This document shows positions 43,928-58,621 of a DNA stretch of 64,000 nucleotides, piece after piece. Every line of letters begins with the position of its first letter. Position 1 is the first letter of the stretch. The notes below the pieces were generated by a model that saw nothing but the letters and a program-made list of their open reading frames with translations, made no database searches and was not told where the DNA came from. The position numbers and the translations under genes were made by a program. Source of the stretch: Skeletonema tropicum (lineage: Eukaryota; Bacillariophyta; Thalassiosirophyceae; Thalassiosirales; Thalassiosiraceae); NCBI GenBank assembly GCA_037178625.1, contig CM074144.1, positions 1,922,001 to 1,986,000 on the forward strand, read 5' to 3'.

Positions 43928-45131
43928 TTTTGATGCACATGACCTCATCACTCATTCACCGACCAAGCAACTAACACCTCAACCAAAAAGATCATGACGA
44001 TGGGCCGTATCTTCCGTTCTAGTGGTCCAATGAAGGTGATAAGTGGCGTTTTGGAAAGCTGAGAGTGAGCTCTATCGATTAGGCGTATAATGAGCCTGAT
44101 TGGACGACTTTTCACAGATCGTCCACGTCAAAAACAGGTCTAGAAAGTGACCAGCCCGGCCGAATTCGGCTCCACACACGCACAGCCCGAATTTCCAAAA
44201 AGAGGTCCAAATTAGACCAAAATAAGTACAATATGACCACCGTTAGAAAGCTCTCTTCACCCTCATTCGATTGGTACCATCATTATACTATCAAAATTTC
44301 CAAATGAATAGACGCAGCTCGGCCAATGGCCTCGCGAAACACACTTCATTTGAAGGAGGCGAAGATCCATTATTTTAGGTTGGTGTATGTGAGATCCAAA
44401 AAAAGCCACCACCTTGATCGGTAATATCAATGACAGTTGGCACGAGGTATGGTCCATTCAACAGCCATCAACAAATACTAAACGGTGCTCGTCCTCGCTC
44501 ACCGCTCGCACTCGCAAATACAGTCCACCTTAATGCAGTACCGTCTATGAAATTAGTTACGCCGATGATCCATCAATACACTTCACGACTATCGGCATGT
44601 ACCGTCCATTCATTCATCTCATCGTTGGCAATGATCATTGTCGCCATTGTCGGTCGGCTCTCTTCCACCAGCATCATTGCCAACGATGAATCTTCTACTC
44701 CCAACTCCTTCTTCTCCACCAACCACAAGCAGAACGACTATGATTGTTGCTTGTGGTGTGTGTTGGAGTGATGAATGTAGAGTGTTGCTTGTGGAGGCTG
44801 GTGACAATGGCGAGTGAGCCGCAAGGCGAAGGAGCCGAGTAGGAATGATAATGACAATGAAGCCAACTGTTGAACCGCCGATGATGATAATGAGGAGCTC
44901 CTCCGAGCGAAGCGAAGCGAAGCGAAGCGAGGCAGTGGAATTATGTTATAAATAAATACAAAGTTAACAGTGGAATTATGTTAGTGTTGCATCGAGTGAG
45001 CCGTCAGGCGAGTGGAGTGAGCTGTCGATTTACATTTAATGTTGTTATTGCCATCGGTAATAATGGATATTTTGGTCATTTGGATGAAAATCTGGAAATT
45101 TTGGGGCGACTTTGACGTGGGAATGTTCTCC

Positions 45132-46025
45132 TCATGCCTCCTTCTTCTTGCTCTTGTGCTTGTGCTTGACATCCTCCAACACCCGCTTCGTATTCTCTCT
45201 ATACAAGACAATCTGTACAAGCAAAATCGTATTCAACGCAATACTAGCACCATAACTCCTCAATATATGCAAATCCCAACCCACCTCCTTAATCGTCGTG
45301 ACCGTCCGAATCAACGATCCAGTCAAATTCATCCCCGTTGTGGCCAAAGACTGAGCACCAGTTTGTTTTTGTTGGTGGTTGGCGAGGATTTGAGATCCAC
45401 GTGAGGTTAGTAGTACTATCGGGTTGTACACCATCAACACGTACAGTGTATCGTCTGTCAAGAACATAAAACACCACTATCAAATACACGACATATACCG
45501 CACAAACACAAAGCATCCCCACTGTGACTGTGGAGGATCTTCGTCTTCGTGTAGTGTTTCTTGATGTTGATGTTGACGGGCCATCCGTATCTATATCCGT
45601 ATCCGTATCCCCATACATCCAAATCATAATGACCACCAGAATAGTCTGCAGCATGACCATGAACACCTCCCCATAAGGCAGTGAAGGGATTGCCCCTCCT
45701 CAAATTATAAAATGCCGCATTGGAATACATGATGACCTCTCCGTAAATCGAAGTGGGTGAGAGACCCGATGCCGATTTGGAATTGTAAATGTTGCGAAGG
45801 ACGGGAGCCTTGTTGATGCAGGATAGGCTGATTATGGCGATGCCGATTAGTTTGGCGAGGAGGCGGACGAGGCAGGGGGAGGTGAGCCCTGTTGCGATGG
45901 TACCGGCGCTTGGATGTCATGGTGGTTTAGTAGTGAGTGAGCCATCGATAGCCGGATAGCTAGCCTGCTAACGATAGCTTGGCGGCAGACGATTCAAGAT
46001 GGGCATCTTGATACTGCGAAACCAT
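45132..46025 (-). pseudogene. MPDU1: MPDU1-like, array copy 9, two coding frameshifts
   Basis: Extra A in TGTCAAGAAC (about 45461) and in CCATAAGGC (about 45676), plus an extra A inside the intron donor region (about 45971). Unit 9 has further single-base insertions outside the gene (near 46075, 46231, 46314 and 46517), one of the two densest indel clusters in the array. Confidence 0.7.
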
Positions 46026-47233
46026 TTTTGATGCACATGACCTCATCACTCATTCACCGACCAAGCAACTAACACACTCAACCAAAAAGATCATGACGAT
46101 GGGCCGTATCTTCCGTTCTAGTGGTCCAATGAAGGTGATAAGTGGCGTTTTGGAAAGCTGAGAGTGAGCTCTATCGATTAGGCGTATAATGAGCCTGATT
46201 GGACGACTTTTCACAGATCGTCCACGTCAAAAAACAGGTCTAGAAAGTGACCAGCCCGGCCGAATTCGGCTCCACACACGCACAGCCCGAATTTCCAAAA
46301 AGAGGTCCAAATTAAGACCAAAATAAGTACAATATGACCACCGTTAGAAAGCTCTCTTCACCCTCATTCGATTGGTACCATCATTATACTATCAAAATTT
46401 CCAAATGAATAGACGCAGCTCGGCCAATGGCCTCGCGAAACACACTTCATTTGAAGGAGGCGAAGATCCATTATTTTAGGTTGGTGTATGTGAGATCCAA
46501 AAAAAGCCACCACCTTGGATCGGTAATATCAATGACAGTTGGCACGAGGTATGGTCCATTCAACAGCCATCAACAAATACTAAACGGTGCTCGTCCTCGC
46601 TCACCGCTCGCACTCGCAAATACAGTCCACCTTAATGCAGTACCGTCTATGAAATTAGTTACGCCGATGATCCATCAATACACTTCACGACTATCGGCAT
46701 GTACCGTCCATTCATTCATCTCATCGTTGGCAATGATCATTGTCGCCATTGTCGGTCGGCTCTCTTCCACCAGCATCATTGCCAACGATGAATCTTCTAC
46801 TCCCAACTCCTTCTTCTCCACCAACCACAAGCAGAACGACTATGATTGTTGCTTGTGGTGTGTGTTGGAGTGATGAATGTAGAGTGTTGCTTGTGGAGGC
46901 TGGTGACAATGGCGAGTGAGCCGCAAGGCGAAGGAGCCGAGTAGGAATGATAATGACAATGAAGCCAACTGTTGAACCGCCGATGATGATAATGAGGAGC
47001 TCCTCCGAGCGAAGCGAAGCGAAGCGAAGCGAGGCAGTGGAATTATGTTATAAATAAATACAAAGTTAACAGTGGAATTATGTTAGTGTTGCATCGAGTG
47101 AGCCGTCAGGCGAGTGGAGTGAGCTGTCGATTTACATTTAATGTTGTTATTGCCATCGGTAATAATGGATATTTTGGTCATTTGGATGAAAATCTGGAAA
47201 TTTTGGGGCGACTTTGACGTGGGAATGTTCTCC

Positions 47234-48125
47234 TCATGCCTCCTTCTTCTTGCTCTTGTGCTTGTGCTTGACATCCTCCAACACCCGCTTCGTATTCTCT
47301 CTATACAAGACAATCTGTACAAGCAAAATCGTATTCAACGCAATACTAGCACCATAACTCCTCAATATATGCAAATCCCAACCCACCTCCTTAATCGTCG
47401 TGACCGTCCGAATCAACGATCCAGTCAAATTCATCCCCGTTGTGGCCAAAGACTGAGCACCAGTTTGTTTTTGTTGGTGGTTGGCGAGGATTTGAGATCC
47501 ACGTGAGGTTAGTAGTACTATCGGGTTGTACACCATCAACACGTACAGTGTATCGTCTGTCAGAACATAAAACACCACTATCAAATACACGACATATACC
47601 GCACAAACACAAAGCATCCCCACTGTGACTGTGGAGGATCTTCGTTCTTCGTGTAGTGTTTCTTGATGTTGATGTTGACGGGCCATCCGTATCTATATCC
47701 GTATCCGTATCCCCATACATCCAAATCATAATGACCACCAGAATAGTCTGCAGCATGACCATGAACACCTCCCCATAGGCAGTGAAGGGATTGCCCCTCC
47801 TCAAATTATAAAATGCCGCATTGGAATACATGATGACCTCTCCGTAAATCGAAGTGGGTGAGAGACCCGATGCCGATTTGGAATTGTAAATGTTGCGAAG
47901 GACGGGAGCCTTGTTGATGCAGGATAGGCTGATTATGGCGATGCCGATTAGTTTGGCGAGGAGGCGGACGAGGCAGGGGGAGGTGAGCCCTGTTGCGATG
48001 GTACCGGCGCTTGGATGTCATGGTGGTTTAGTAGTGAGTGAGCCATCGATAGCCGGATAGCTAGCCTGCTACGATAGCTTGGCGGCAGACGATTCAAGAT
48101 GGGCATCTTGATACTGCGAAACCAT
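47234..48125 (-). pseudogene. MPDU1: MPDU1-like, array copy 10, one frameshift
   Basis: An extra T in TTCGTTCTTCG (about 47645-47646) shifts the frame in the Arg-rich linker (RRRRSS region). The rest matches the intact copies. Confidence 0.7.
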
Positions 48126-49330
48126 TTTTGATGCACATGACCTCATCACTCATTCACCGACCAAGCAACTAACACCTCAACCAAAAAGATCATGACGATG
48201 GGCCGTATCTTCCGTTCTAGTGGTCCAATGAAGGTGATAAGTGGCGTTTTTGGAAAGCTGAGAGTGAGCTCTATCGATTAGGCGTATAATGAGCCTGATT
48301 GGACGACTTTTCACAGATCGTCCACGTCAAAAACAGGTCTAGAAAGTGACCAGCCCGGCCGAATTCGGCTCCACACACGCACAGCCCGAATTTCCAAAAA
48401 GAGGTCCAAATTAGACCAAAATAAGTACAATATGACCACCGTTAGAAAGCTCTCTTCACCCTCATTCGATTGGTACCATCATTATACTATCAAAATTTCC
48501 AAATGAATAGACGCAGCTCGGCCAATGGCCTCGCGAAACACACTTCATTTGAAGGAGGCGAAGATCCATTATTTTAGGTTGGTGTATGTGAGATCCAAAA
48601 AAAGCCACCACCTTGATCGGTAATATCAATGACAGTTGGCACGAGGTATGGTCCATTCAACAGCCATCAACAAATACTAAACGGTGCTCGTCCTCGCTCA
48701 CCGCTCGCACTCGCAAATACAGTCCACCTTAATGCAGTACCGTCTATGAAATTAGTTACGCCGATGATCCATCAATACACTTCACGACTATCGGCATGTA
48801 CCGTCCATTCATTCATCTCATCGTTGGCAATGATCATTGTCGCCATTGTCGGTCGGCTCTCTTCCACCAGCATCATTGCCAACGATGAATCTTCTACTCC
48901 CAACTCCTTCTTCTCCACCAACCACAAGCAGAACGACTATGATTGTTGCTTGTGGTGTGTGTTGGAGTGATGAATGTAGAGTGTTGCTTGTGGAGGCTGG
49001 TGACAATGGCGAGTGAGCCGCAAGGCGAAGGAGCCGAGTAGGAATGATAATGACAATGAAGCCAACTGTTGAACCGCCGATGATGATAATGAGGAGCTCC
49101 TCCGAGCGAAGCGAAGCGAAGCGAAGCGAGGCAGTGGAATTATGTTATAAATAAATACAAAGTTAACAGTGGAATTATGTTAGTGTTGCATCGAGTGAGC
49201 CGTCAGGCGAGTGGAGTGAGCTGTCGATTTACATTTAATGTTGTTATTGCCATCGGTAATAATGGATATTTTGGTCATTTGGATGAAAATCTGGAAATTT
49301 TGGGGCGACTTTGACGTGGGAATGTTCTCC

Positions 49331-50221
49331 TCATGCCTCCTTCTTCTTGCTCTTGTGCTTGTGCTTGACATCCTCCAACACCCGCTTCGTATTCTCTCTA
49401 TACAAGACAATCTGTACAAGCAAAATCGTATTCAACGCAATACTAGCACCATAACTCCTCAATATATGCAAATCCCAACCCACCTCCTTAATCGTCGTGA
49501 CCGTCCGAATCAACGATCCAGTCAAATTCATCCCCGTTGTGGCCAAAGACTGAGCACCAGTTTGTTTTTGTTGGTGGTTGGCGAGGATTTGAGATCCACG
49601 TGAGGTTAGTAGTACTATCGGGTTGTACACCATCAACACGTACAGTGTATCGTCTGTCAGAACATAAAACACCACTATCAAATACACGACATATACCGCA
49701 CAAACACAAAGCATCCCCACTGTGACTGTGGAGGATCTTCGTCTTCGTGTAGTGTTTCTTGATGTTGATGTTGACGGGCCATCCGTATCTATATCCGTAT
49801 CCGTATCCCCATACATCCAAATCATAATGACCACCAGAATAGTCTGCAGCATGACCATGAACACCTCCCCATAGGCAGTGAAGGGATTGCCCCTCCTCAA
49901 ATTATAAAATGCCGCATTGGAATACATGATGACCTCTCCGTAAATCGAAGTGGGTGAGAGACCCGATGCCGATTTGGAATTGTAAATGTTGCGAAGGACG
50001 GGAGCCTTGTTGATGCAGGATAGGCTGATTATGGCGATGCCGATTAGTTTGGCGAGGAGGCGGACGAGGCAGGGGGAGGTGAGCCCTGTTGCGATGGTAC
50101 CGGCGCTTGGATGTCATGGTGGTTTAGTAGTGAGTGAGCCATCGATAGCCGGATAGCTAGCCTGCTACGATAGCTTGGCGGCAGACGATTCAAGATGGGC
50201 ATCTTGATACTGCGAAACCAT
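49331..50221 (-). CDS. MPDU1: MPDU1-like protein, array copy 11
   Basis: Exons 50169-50221 and 49331-50105; intact. The first intact copy after five broken ones, with no visible substitutions against copy 2. Confidence 0.8.
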
Positions 50222-51424
50222 TTTTGATGCACATGACCTCATCACTCATTCACCGACCAAGCAACTAACACCTCAACCAAAAGATCATGACGATGGGCCG
50301 TATCTTCCGTTCTAGTGGTCCAATGAAGGTGATAAGTGGCGTTTTGGAAAGCTGAGAGTGAGCTCTATCGATTAGGCGTATAATGAGCCTGATTGGACGA
50401 CTTTTCACAGATCGTCCACGTCAAAAACAGGTCTAGAAAGTGACCAGCCCGGCCGAATTCGGCTCCACACACGCACAGCCCGAATTTCCAAAAAGAGGTC
50501 CAAATTAGACCAAAATAAGTACAATATGACCACCGTTAGAAAGCTCTCTTCACCCTCATTCGATTGGTACCATCATTATACTATCAAAATTTCCAAATGA
50601 ATAGACGCAGCTCGGCCAATGGCCTCGCGAAACACACTTCATTTGAAGGAGGCGAAGATCCATTATTTTAGGTTGGTGTATGTGAGATCCAAAAAAAGCC
50701 ACCACCTTGATCGGTAATATCAATGACAGTTGGCACGAGGTATGGTCCATTCAACAGCCATCAACAAATACTAAACGGTGCTCGTCCTCGCTCACCGCTC
50801 GCACTCGCAAATACAGTCCACCTTAATGCAGTACCGTCTATGAAATTAGTTACGCCGATGATCCATCAATACACTTCACGACTATCGGCATGTACCGTCC
50901 ATTCATTCATCTCATCGTTGGCAATGATCATTGTCGCCATTGTCGGTCGGCTCTCTTCCACCAGCATCATTGCCAACGATGAATCTTCTACTCCCAACTC
51001 CTTCTTCTCCACCAACCACAAGCAGAACGACTATGATTGTTGCTTGTGGTGTGTGTTGGAGTGATGAATGTAGAGTGTTGCTTGTGGAGGCTGGTGACAA
51101 TGGCGAGTGAGCCGCAAGGCGAAGGAGCCGAGTAGGAATGATAATGACAATGAAGCCAACTGTTGAACCGCCGATGATGATAATGAGGAGCTCCTCCGAG
51201 CGAAGCGAAGCGAAGCGAAGCGAGGCAGTGGAATTATGTTATAAATAAATACAAAGTTAACAGTGGAATTATGTTAGTGTTGCATCGAGTGAGCCGTCAG
51301 GCGAGTGGAGTGAGCTGTCGATTTACATTTAATGTTGTTATTGCCATCGGTAATAATGGATATTTTGGTCATTTGGATGAAAATCTGGAAATTTTGGGGC
51401 GACTTTGACGTGGGAATGTTCTCC

Positions 51425-52315
51425 TCATGCCTCCTTCTTCTTGCTCTTGTGCTTGTGCTTGACATCCTCCAACACCCGCTTCGTATTCTCTCTATACAAG
51501 ACAATCTGTACAAGCAAAATCGTATTCAACGCAATACTAGCACCATAACTCCTCAATATATGCAAATCCCAACCCACCTCCTTAATCGTCGTGACCGTCC
51601 GAATCAACGATCCAGTCAAATTCATCCCCGTTGTGGCCAAAGACTGAGCACCAGTTTGTTTTTGTTGGTGGTTGGCGAGGATTTGAGATCCACGTGAGGT
51701 TAGTAGTACTATCGGGTTGTACACCATCAACACGTACAGTGTATCGTCTGTCAGAACATAAAACACCACTATCAAATACACGACATATACCGCACAAACA
51801 CAAAGCATCCCCACTGTGACTGTGGAGGATCTTCGTCTTCGTGTAGTGTTTCTTGATGTTGATGTTGACGGGCCATCCGTATCTATATCCGTATCCGTAT
51901 CCCCATACATCCAAATCATAATGACCACCAGAATAGTCTGCAGCATGACCATGAACACCTCCCCATAGGCAGTGAAGGGATTGCCCCTCCTCAAATTATA
52001 AAATGCCGCATTGGAATACATGATGACCTCTCCGTAAATCGAAGTGGGTGAGAGACCCGATGCCGATTTGGAATTGTAAATGTTGCGAAGGACGGGAGCC
52101 TTGTTGATGCAGGATAGGCTGATTATGGCGATGCCGATTAGTTTGGCGAGGAGGCGGACGAGGCAGGGGGAGGTGAGCCCTGTTGCGATGGTACCGGCGC
52201 TTGGATGTCATGGTGGTTTAGTAGTGAGTGAGCCATCGATAGCCGGATAGCTAGCCTGCTACGATAGCTTGGCGGCAGACGATTCAAGATGGGCATCTTG
52301 ATACTGCGAAACCAT
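51425..52315 (-). CDS. MPDU1: MPDU1-like protein, array copy 12
   Basis: Exons 52263-52315 and 51425-52199; intact. The unit has only an extra A in a run near 52519 and a 2-base loss near 53145, both outside the gene. Confidence 0.8.
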
Positions 52316-53521
52316 TTTTGATGCACATGACCTCATCACTCATTCACCGACCAAGCAACTAACACCTCAACCAAAAAGATCATGACGATGGGCCGTATCT
52401 TCCGTTCTAGTGGTCCAATGAAGGTGATAAGTGGCGTTTTGGAAAGCTGAGAGTGAGCTCTATCGATTAGGCGTATAATGAGCCTGATTGGACGACTTTT
52501 CACAGATCGTCCACGTCAAAAAACAGGTCTAGAAAGTGACCAGCCCGGCCGAATTCGGCTCCACACACGCACAGCCCGAATTTCCAAAAAGAGGTCCAAA
52601 TTAGACCAAAATAAGTACAATATGACCACCGTTAGAAAGCTCTCTTCACCCTCATTCGATTGGTACCATCATTATACTATCAAAATTTCCAAATGAATAG
52701 ACGCAGCTCGGCCAATGGCCTCGCGAAACACACTTCATTTGAAGGAGGCGAAGATCCATTATTTTAGGTTGGTGTATGTGAGATCCAAAAAAAGCCACCA
52801 CCTTGATCGGTAATATCAATGACAGTTGGCACGAGGTATGGTCCATTCAACAGCCATCAACAAATACTAAACGGTGCTCGTCCTCGCTCACCGCTCGCAC
52901 TCGCAAATACAGTCCACCTTAATGCAGTACCGTCTATGAAATTAGTTACGCCGATGATCCATCAATACACTTCACGACTATCGGCATGTACCGTCCATTC
53001 ATTCATCTCATCGTTGGCAATGATCATTGTCGCCATTGTCGGTCGGCTCTCTTCCACCAGCATCATTGCCAACGATGAATCTTCTACTCCCAACTCCTTC
53101 TTCTCCACCAACCACAAGCAGAACGACTATGATTGTTGCTTGTGGTGGTGTTGGAGTGATGAATGTAGAGTGTTGCTTGTGGAGGCTGGTGACAATGGCG
53201 AGTGAGCCGCAAGGCGAAGGAGCCGAGTAGGAATGATAATGACAATGAAGCCAACTGTTGAACCGCCGATGATGATAATGAGGAGCTCCTCCGAGCGAAG
53301 CGAAGCGAAGCGAAGCGAAGGCAGTGGAATTATGTTATAAATAAATACAAAGTTAACAGTGGAATTATGTTAGTGTTGCATCGAGTGAGCCGTCAGGCGA
53401 GTGGAGTGAGCTGTCGATTTACATTTAATGTTGTTATTGCCATCGGTAATAATGGATATTTTGGTCATTTGGATGAAAATCTGGAAATTTTGGGGCGACT
53501 TTGACGTGGGAATGTTTCTCC

Positions 53522-54412
53522 TCATGCCTCCTTCTTCTTGCTCTTGTGCTTGTGCTTGACATCCTCCAACACCCGCTTCGTATTCTCTCTATACAAGACA
53601 ATCTGTACAAGCAAAATCGTATTCAACGCAATACTAGCACCATAACTCCTCAATATATGCAAATCCCAACCCACCTCCTTAATCGTCGTGACCGTCCGAA
53701 TCAACGATCCAGTCAAATTCATCCCCGTTGTGGCCAAAGACTGAGCACCAGTTTGTTTTTGTTGGTGGTTGGCGAGGATTTGAGATCCACGTGAGGTTAG
53801 TAGTACTATCGGGTTGTACACCATCAACACGTACAGTGTATCGTCTGTCAGAACATAAAACACCACTATCAAATACACGACATATACCGCACAAACACAA
53901 AGCATCCCCACTGTGACTGTGGAGGATCTTCGTCTTCGTGTAGTGTTTCTTGATGTTGATGTTGACGGGCCATCCGTATCTATATCCGTATCCGTATCCC
54001 CATACATCCAAATCATAATGACCACCAGAATAGTCTGCAGCATGACCATGAACACCTCCCCATAGGCAGTGAAGGGATTGCCCCTCCTCAAATTATAAAA
54101 TGCCGCATTGGAATACATGATGACCTCTCCGTAAATCGAAGTGGGTGAGAGACCCGATGCCGATTTGGAATTGTAAATGTTGCGAAGGACGGGAGCCTTG
54201 TTGATGCAGGATAGGCTGATTATGGCGATGCCGATTAGTTTGGCGAGGAGGCGGACGAGGCAGGGGGAGGTGAGCCCTGTTGCGATGGTACCGGCGCTTG
54301 GATGTCATGGTGGTTTAGTAGTGAGTGAGCCATCGATAGCCGGATAGCTAGCCTGCTACGATAGCTTGGCGGCAGACGATTCAAGATGGGCATCTTGATA
54401 CTGCGAAACCAT
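53522..54412 (-). CDS. MPDU1: MPDU1-like protein, array copy 13
   Basis: Exons 54360-54412 and 53522-54296; intact. An extra T directly downstream of the stop (GAATGTTTCTCC, about 53515-53517) and several indels in the noncoding part near 54504 and 55085-55102. Confidence 0.8.
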
Positions 54413-55617
54413 TTTTGATGCACATGACCTCATCACTCATTCACCGACCAAGCAACTAACACCTCAACCAAAAAGATCATGACGATGGGCCGTATCTTCC
54501 GTTTCTAGTGGTCCAATGAAGGTGATAAGTGGCGTTTTGGAAAGCTGAGAGTGAGCTCTATCGATTAGGCGTATAATGAGCCTGATTGGACGACTTTTCA
54601 CAGATCGTCCACGTCAAAAACAGGTCTAGAAAGTGACCAGCCCGGCCGAATTCGGCTCCACACACGCACAGCCCGAATTTCCAAAAAGAGGTCCAAATTA
54701 GACCAAAATAAGTACAATATGACCACCGTTAGAAAGCTCTCTTCACCCTCATTCGATTGGTACCATCATTATACTATCAAAATTTCCAAATGAATAGACG
54801 CAGCTCGGCCAATGGCCTCGCGAAACACACTTCATTTGAAGGAGGCGAAGATCCATTATTTTAGGTTGGTGTATGTGAGATCCAAAAAAAGCCACCACCT
54901 TGATCGGTAATATCAATGACAGTTGGCACGAGGTATGGTCCATTCAACAGCCATCAACAAATACTAAACGGTGCTCGTCCTCGCTCACCGCTCGCACTCG
55001 CAAATACAGTCCACCTTAATGCAGTACCGTCTATGAAATTAGTTACGCCGATGATCCATCAATACACTTCACGACTATCGGCATTGTACCGTCCATTCAT
55101 TTTCATCTCATCGTTGGCAATGATCATTGTCGCCATTGTCGGTCGGCTCTCTTCCACCAGCATCATTGCCAACGATGAATCTTCTACTCCCAACTCCTTC
55201 TTCTCCACCAACCACAAGCAGAACGACTATGATTGTTGCTTGTGGTGTGTGTTGGAGTGATGAATGTAGAGTGTTGCTTGTGGAGGCTGGTGACAATGGC
55301 GAGTGAGCCGCAAGGCGAAGGAGCCGAGTAGGAATGATAATGACAATGAAGCCAACTGTTGAACCGCCGATGATGATAATGAGGAGCTCCTCCGAGCGAA
55401 GCGAAGCGAAGCGAAGGCAGTGGAATTATGTTAAAATAAATACAAAGTTAACAGTGGAATTATGTTAGTGTTGCATCGAGTGAGCCGTCAGGCGAGTGGA
55501 GTGAGCTGTCGATTTACATTTAATGTTGTTATTGCCATCGGTAATAATGGATATTTTGGTCATTTGGAATGAAAATTCTGGAAATTTTGGGGCGACTTTG
55601 ACGTGGGAATGTTCTCC

Positions 55618-56512
55618 TCATGCCTCCTTCTTCTTGCTCTTGTGCTTGTGCTTGACATCCTCCAACACCCGCTTCGTATTCTCTCTATACAAGACAATCT
55701 GTACAAGCAAAATCGTATTCAACGCAATACTAGCACCATAACTCCTCAATTATGCAAATCCCAACCCACCTCCCCTTAATCGTCGTGACCGTCCGAATCA
55801 ACGATCCAGTCAAATTCATCCCCGTTGTGGCCAAAGACTGAGCACCAGTTTGTTTTTGTTGGTGGTTGGCGAGGATTTGAGATCCACGTGAGGTTAGTAG
55901 TACTATCGGGTTGTACACCATCAACACGTACAGTGTATCGTCTGTCAGAACATAAAACACCACTATCAAATACACGACATATACCGCACAAACACAAAGC
56001 ATCCCCACTGTGACTGTGGAGGATCTTCGTCTTCGTGTAGTGTTTCTTGATGTTGATGTTGACGGGCCATCCGTATCTATATCCGTATCCGTATCCCCAT
56101 ACATCCAAATCATAATGACCACCAGAATAGTCTGCAGCATGACCATGAACACCTCCCCCATAGGCAGTGAAGGGATTGCCCCTCCTCAAAATTATAAAAT
56201 GCCGCATTGGAATACATGATGACCTCTCCGTAAATCGAAGTGGGTGAGAGACCCGATGCCGATTTGGAATTGTAAATGTTGCGAAGGACGGGAGCCTTGT
56301 TGATGCAGGATAGGCTGATTATGGCGATGCCGATTAGTTTGGCGAGGAGGCGGACGAGGCAGGGGGAGGTGAGCCCTGTTGCGATGGTACCGGCGCTTGG
56401 ATGTCATGGTGGTTTAGTAGTGAGTGAGCCATCGATAGCCCGGATAGCTAGCCTGCTACGATAGCTTGGCGGCAGACGATTCAAGATGGGCATCTTGATA
56501 CTGCGAAACCAT
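55618..56512 (-). pseudogene. MPDU1: MPDU1-like, array copy 14, multiple frameshifts
   Basis: Indels at about 55750 (one base lost), 55771-55776 (CC added), 56155-56159 (C added) and 56188-56191 (A added), plus one inside the intron (about 56438). The whole unit, roughly 55085-56880, carries more than a dozen small indels and essentially no substitutions. This is the densest cluster in the array. Confidence 0.75.
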
Positions 56513-57730
56513 TTTTGATGCACATGACCTCATCACTCATTCACCGACCAAGCAACTAACACCTCAACCAAAAAGATCATGACGATGGGGCCGTATCTTC
56601 CGTTCTAGTGGTCCAATGAAGGTGAATAAGTGGCGTTTTGGAAAGCTGAGAGTGAGCTCTATCGATTAGGCGTATAATGAGCCTGATTGGACGACTTTTC
56701 ACAGATCGTCCACGTCAAAAACAGGTCTAGAAAGTGACCAGCCCGGCCGAATTCGGCTCCACACACGCACAGCCCGAATTTCCAAAAAGAGAGGTCCAAA
56801 TTAGACCAAAATAAGTACAATATGACCACCGTTAGAAAGCTCTCTTCACCCTCATTCGATTGGTAACCATCATTATATACTATCAAAATTTCCAAATGAA
56901 TAGACGCAGCTCGGCCAATGGCCTCGCGAAACACACTTCATTTGAAGGAGGCGAAGATCCATTATTTTAGGTTGGTGTATGTGAGATCCAAAAAAAGCCA
57001 CCACCTTGATCGGTAATATCAATGACAGTTGGCACGAGGTATGGTCCATTCAACAGCCATCAACAAATACTAAACGGTGCTCGTCCTCGCTCACCGCTCG
57101 CACTCGCAAATACAGTCCACCTTAATGCAGTACCGTCTATGAAATTAGTTACGCCGATGATCCATCAATACACTTCACGACTATCGGCATGTACCGTCCA
57201 TTCATTCATCTCATCGTTGGCAATGATCATTGTCGCCATTGTCGGTCGGCTCTCTTCCACCAGCATCATTGCCAACGATGAATCTTCTACTCCCAACTCC
57301 TTCTTCTCCACCAACCACAAGCAGAACGACTATGATTGTTGCTTGTGGTGTGTGTTGGAGTGATGAATGTAGAGTGTTGCTTGTGGAGGCTGGTGACAAT
57401 GGCGAGTGAGCCGCAAGGCGAAGGAGCCGAGTAGGAATGATAATGACAATGAAGCCAACTGTTGAACCGCCGATGATGATAATGAGGAGCTCCTCCGAGC
57501 GAAGCGAAGCGAAGCGAAGGCAGTGGAATTAGGCAGGAATTATGTTATAAATAAATACAAAGTTAACAGTGGAATTATGTTAGTGTTGCATCGAGTGAGC
57601 CGTCAGGCGAGTGGAGTGAGCTGTCGATTTACATTTAATGTTGTTATTGCCATCGGTAATAATGGATATTTTGGTCATTTGGATGAAAATCTGGAAATTT
57701 TGGGGCGACTTTGACGTGGGAATGTTCTCC

Positions 57731-58621
57731 TCATGCCTCCTTCTTCTTGCTCTTGTGCTTGTGCTTGACATCCTCCAACACCCGCTTCGTATTCTCTCTA
57801 TACAAGACAATCTGTACAAGCAAAATCGTATTCAACGCAATACTAGCACCATAACTCCTCAATATATGCAAATCCCAACCCACCTCCTTAATCGTCGTGA
57901 CCGTCCGAATCAACGATCCAGTCAAATTCATCCCCGTTGTGGCCAAAGACTGAGCACCAGTTTGTTTTTGTTGGTGGTTGGCGAGGATTTGAGATCCACG
58001 TGAGGTTAGTAGTACTATCGGGTTGTACACCATCAACACGTACAGTGTATCGTCTGTCAGAACATAAAACACCACTATCAAATACACGACATATACCGCA
58101 CAAACACAAAGCATCCCCACTGTGACTGTGGAGGATCTTCGTCTTCGTGTAGTGTTTCTTGATGTTGATGTTGACGGGCCATCCGTATCTATATCCGTAT
58201 CCGTATCCCCATACATCCAAATCATAATGACCACCAGAATAGTCTGCAGCATGACCATGAACACCTCCCCATAGGCAGTGAAGGGATTGCCCCTCCTCAA
58301 ATTATAAAATGCCGCATTGGAATACATGATGACCTCTCCGTAAATCGAAGTGGGTGAGAGACCCGATGCCGATTTGGAATTGTAAATGTTGCGAAGGACG
58401 GGAGCCTTGTTGATGCAGGATAGGCTGATTATGGCGATGCCGATTAGTTTGGCGAGGAGGCGGACGAGGCAGGGGGAGGTGAGCCCTGTTGCGATGGTAC
58501 CGGCGCTTGGATGTCATGGTGGTTTAGTAGTGAGTGAGCCATCGATAGCCGGATAGCTAGCCTGCTACGATAGCTTGGCGGCAGACGATTCAAGATGGGC
58601 ATCTTGATACTGCGAAACCAT
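57731..58621 (-). CDS. MPDU1: MPDU1-like protein, array copy 15
   Basis: Exons 58569-58621 and 57731-58505; intact. A short duplication-like insertion near 57525-57540 (GGAATTAGGCAGGAATTATG) lies in the spacer upstream of the unit's 35-base insert. Confidence 0.8.
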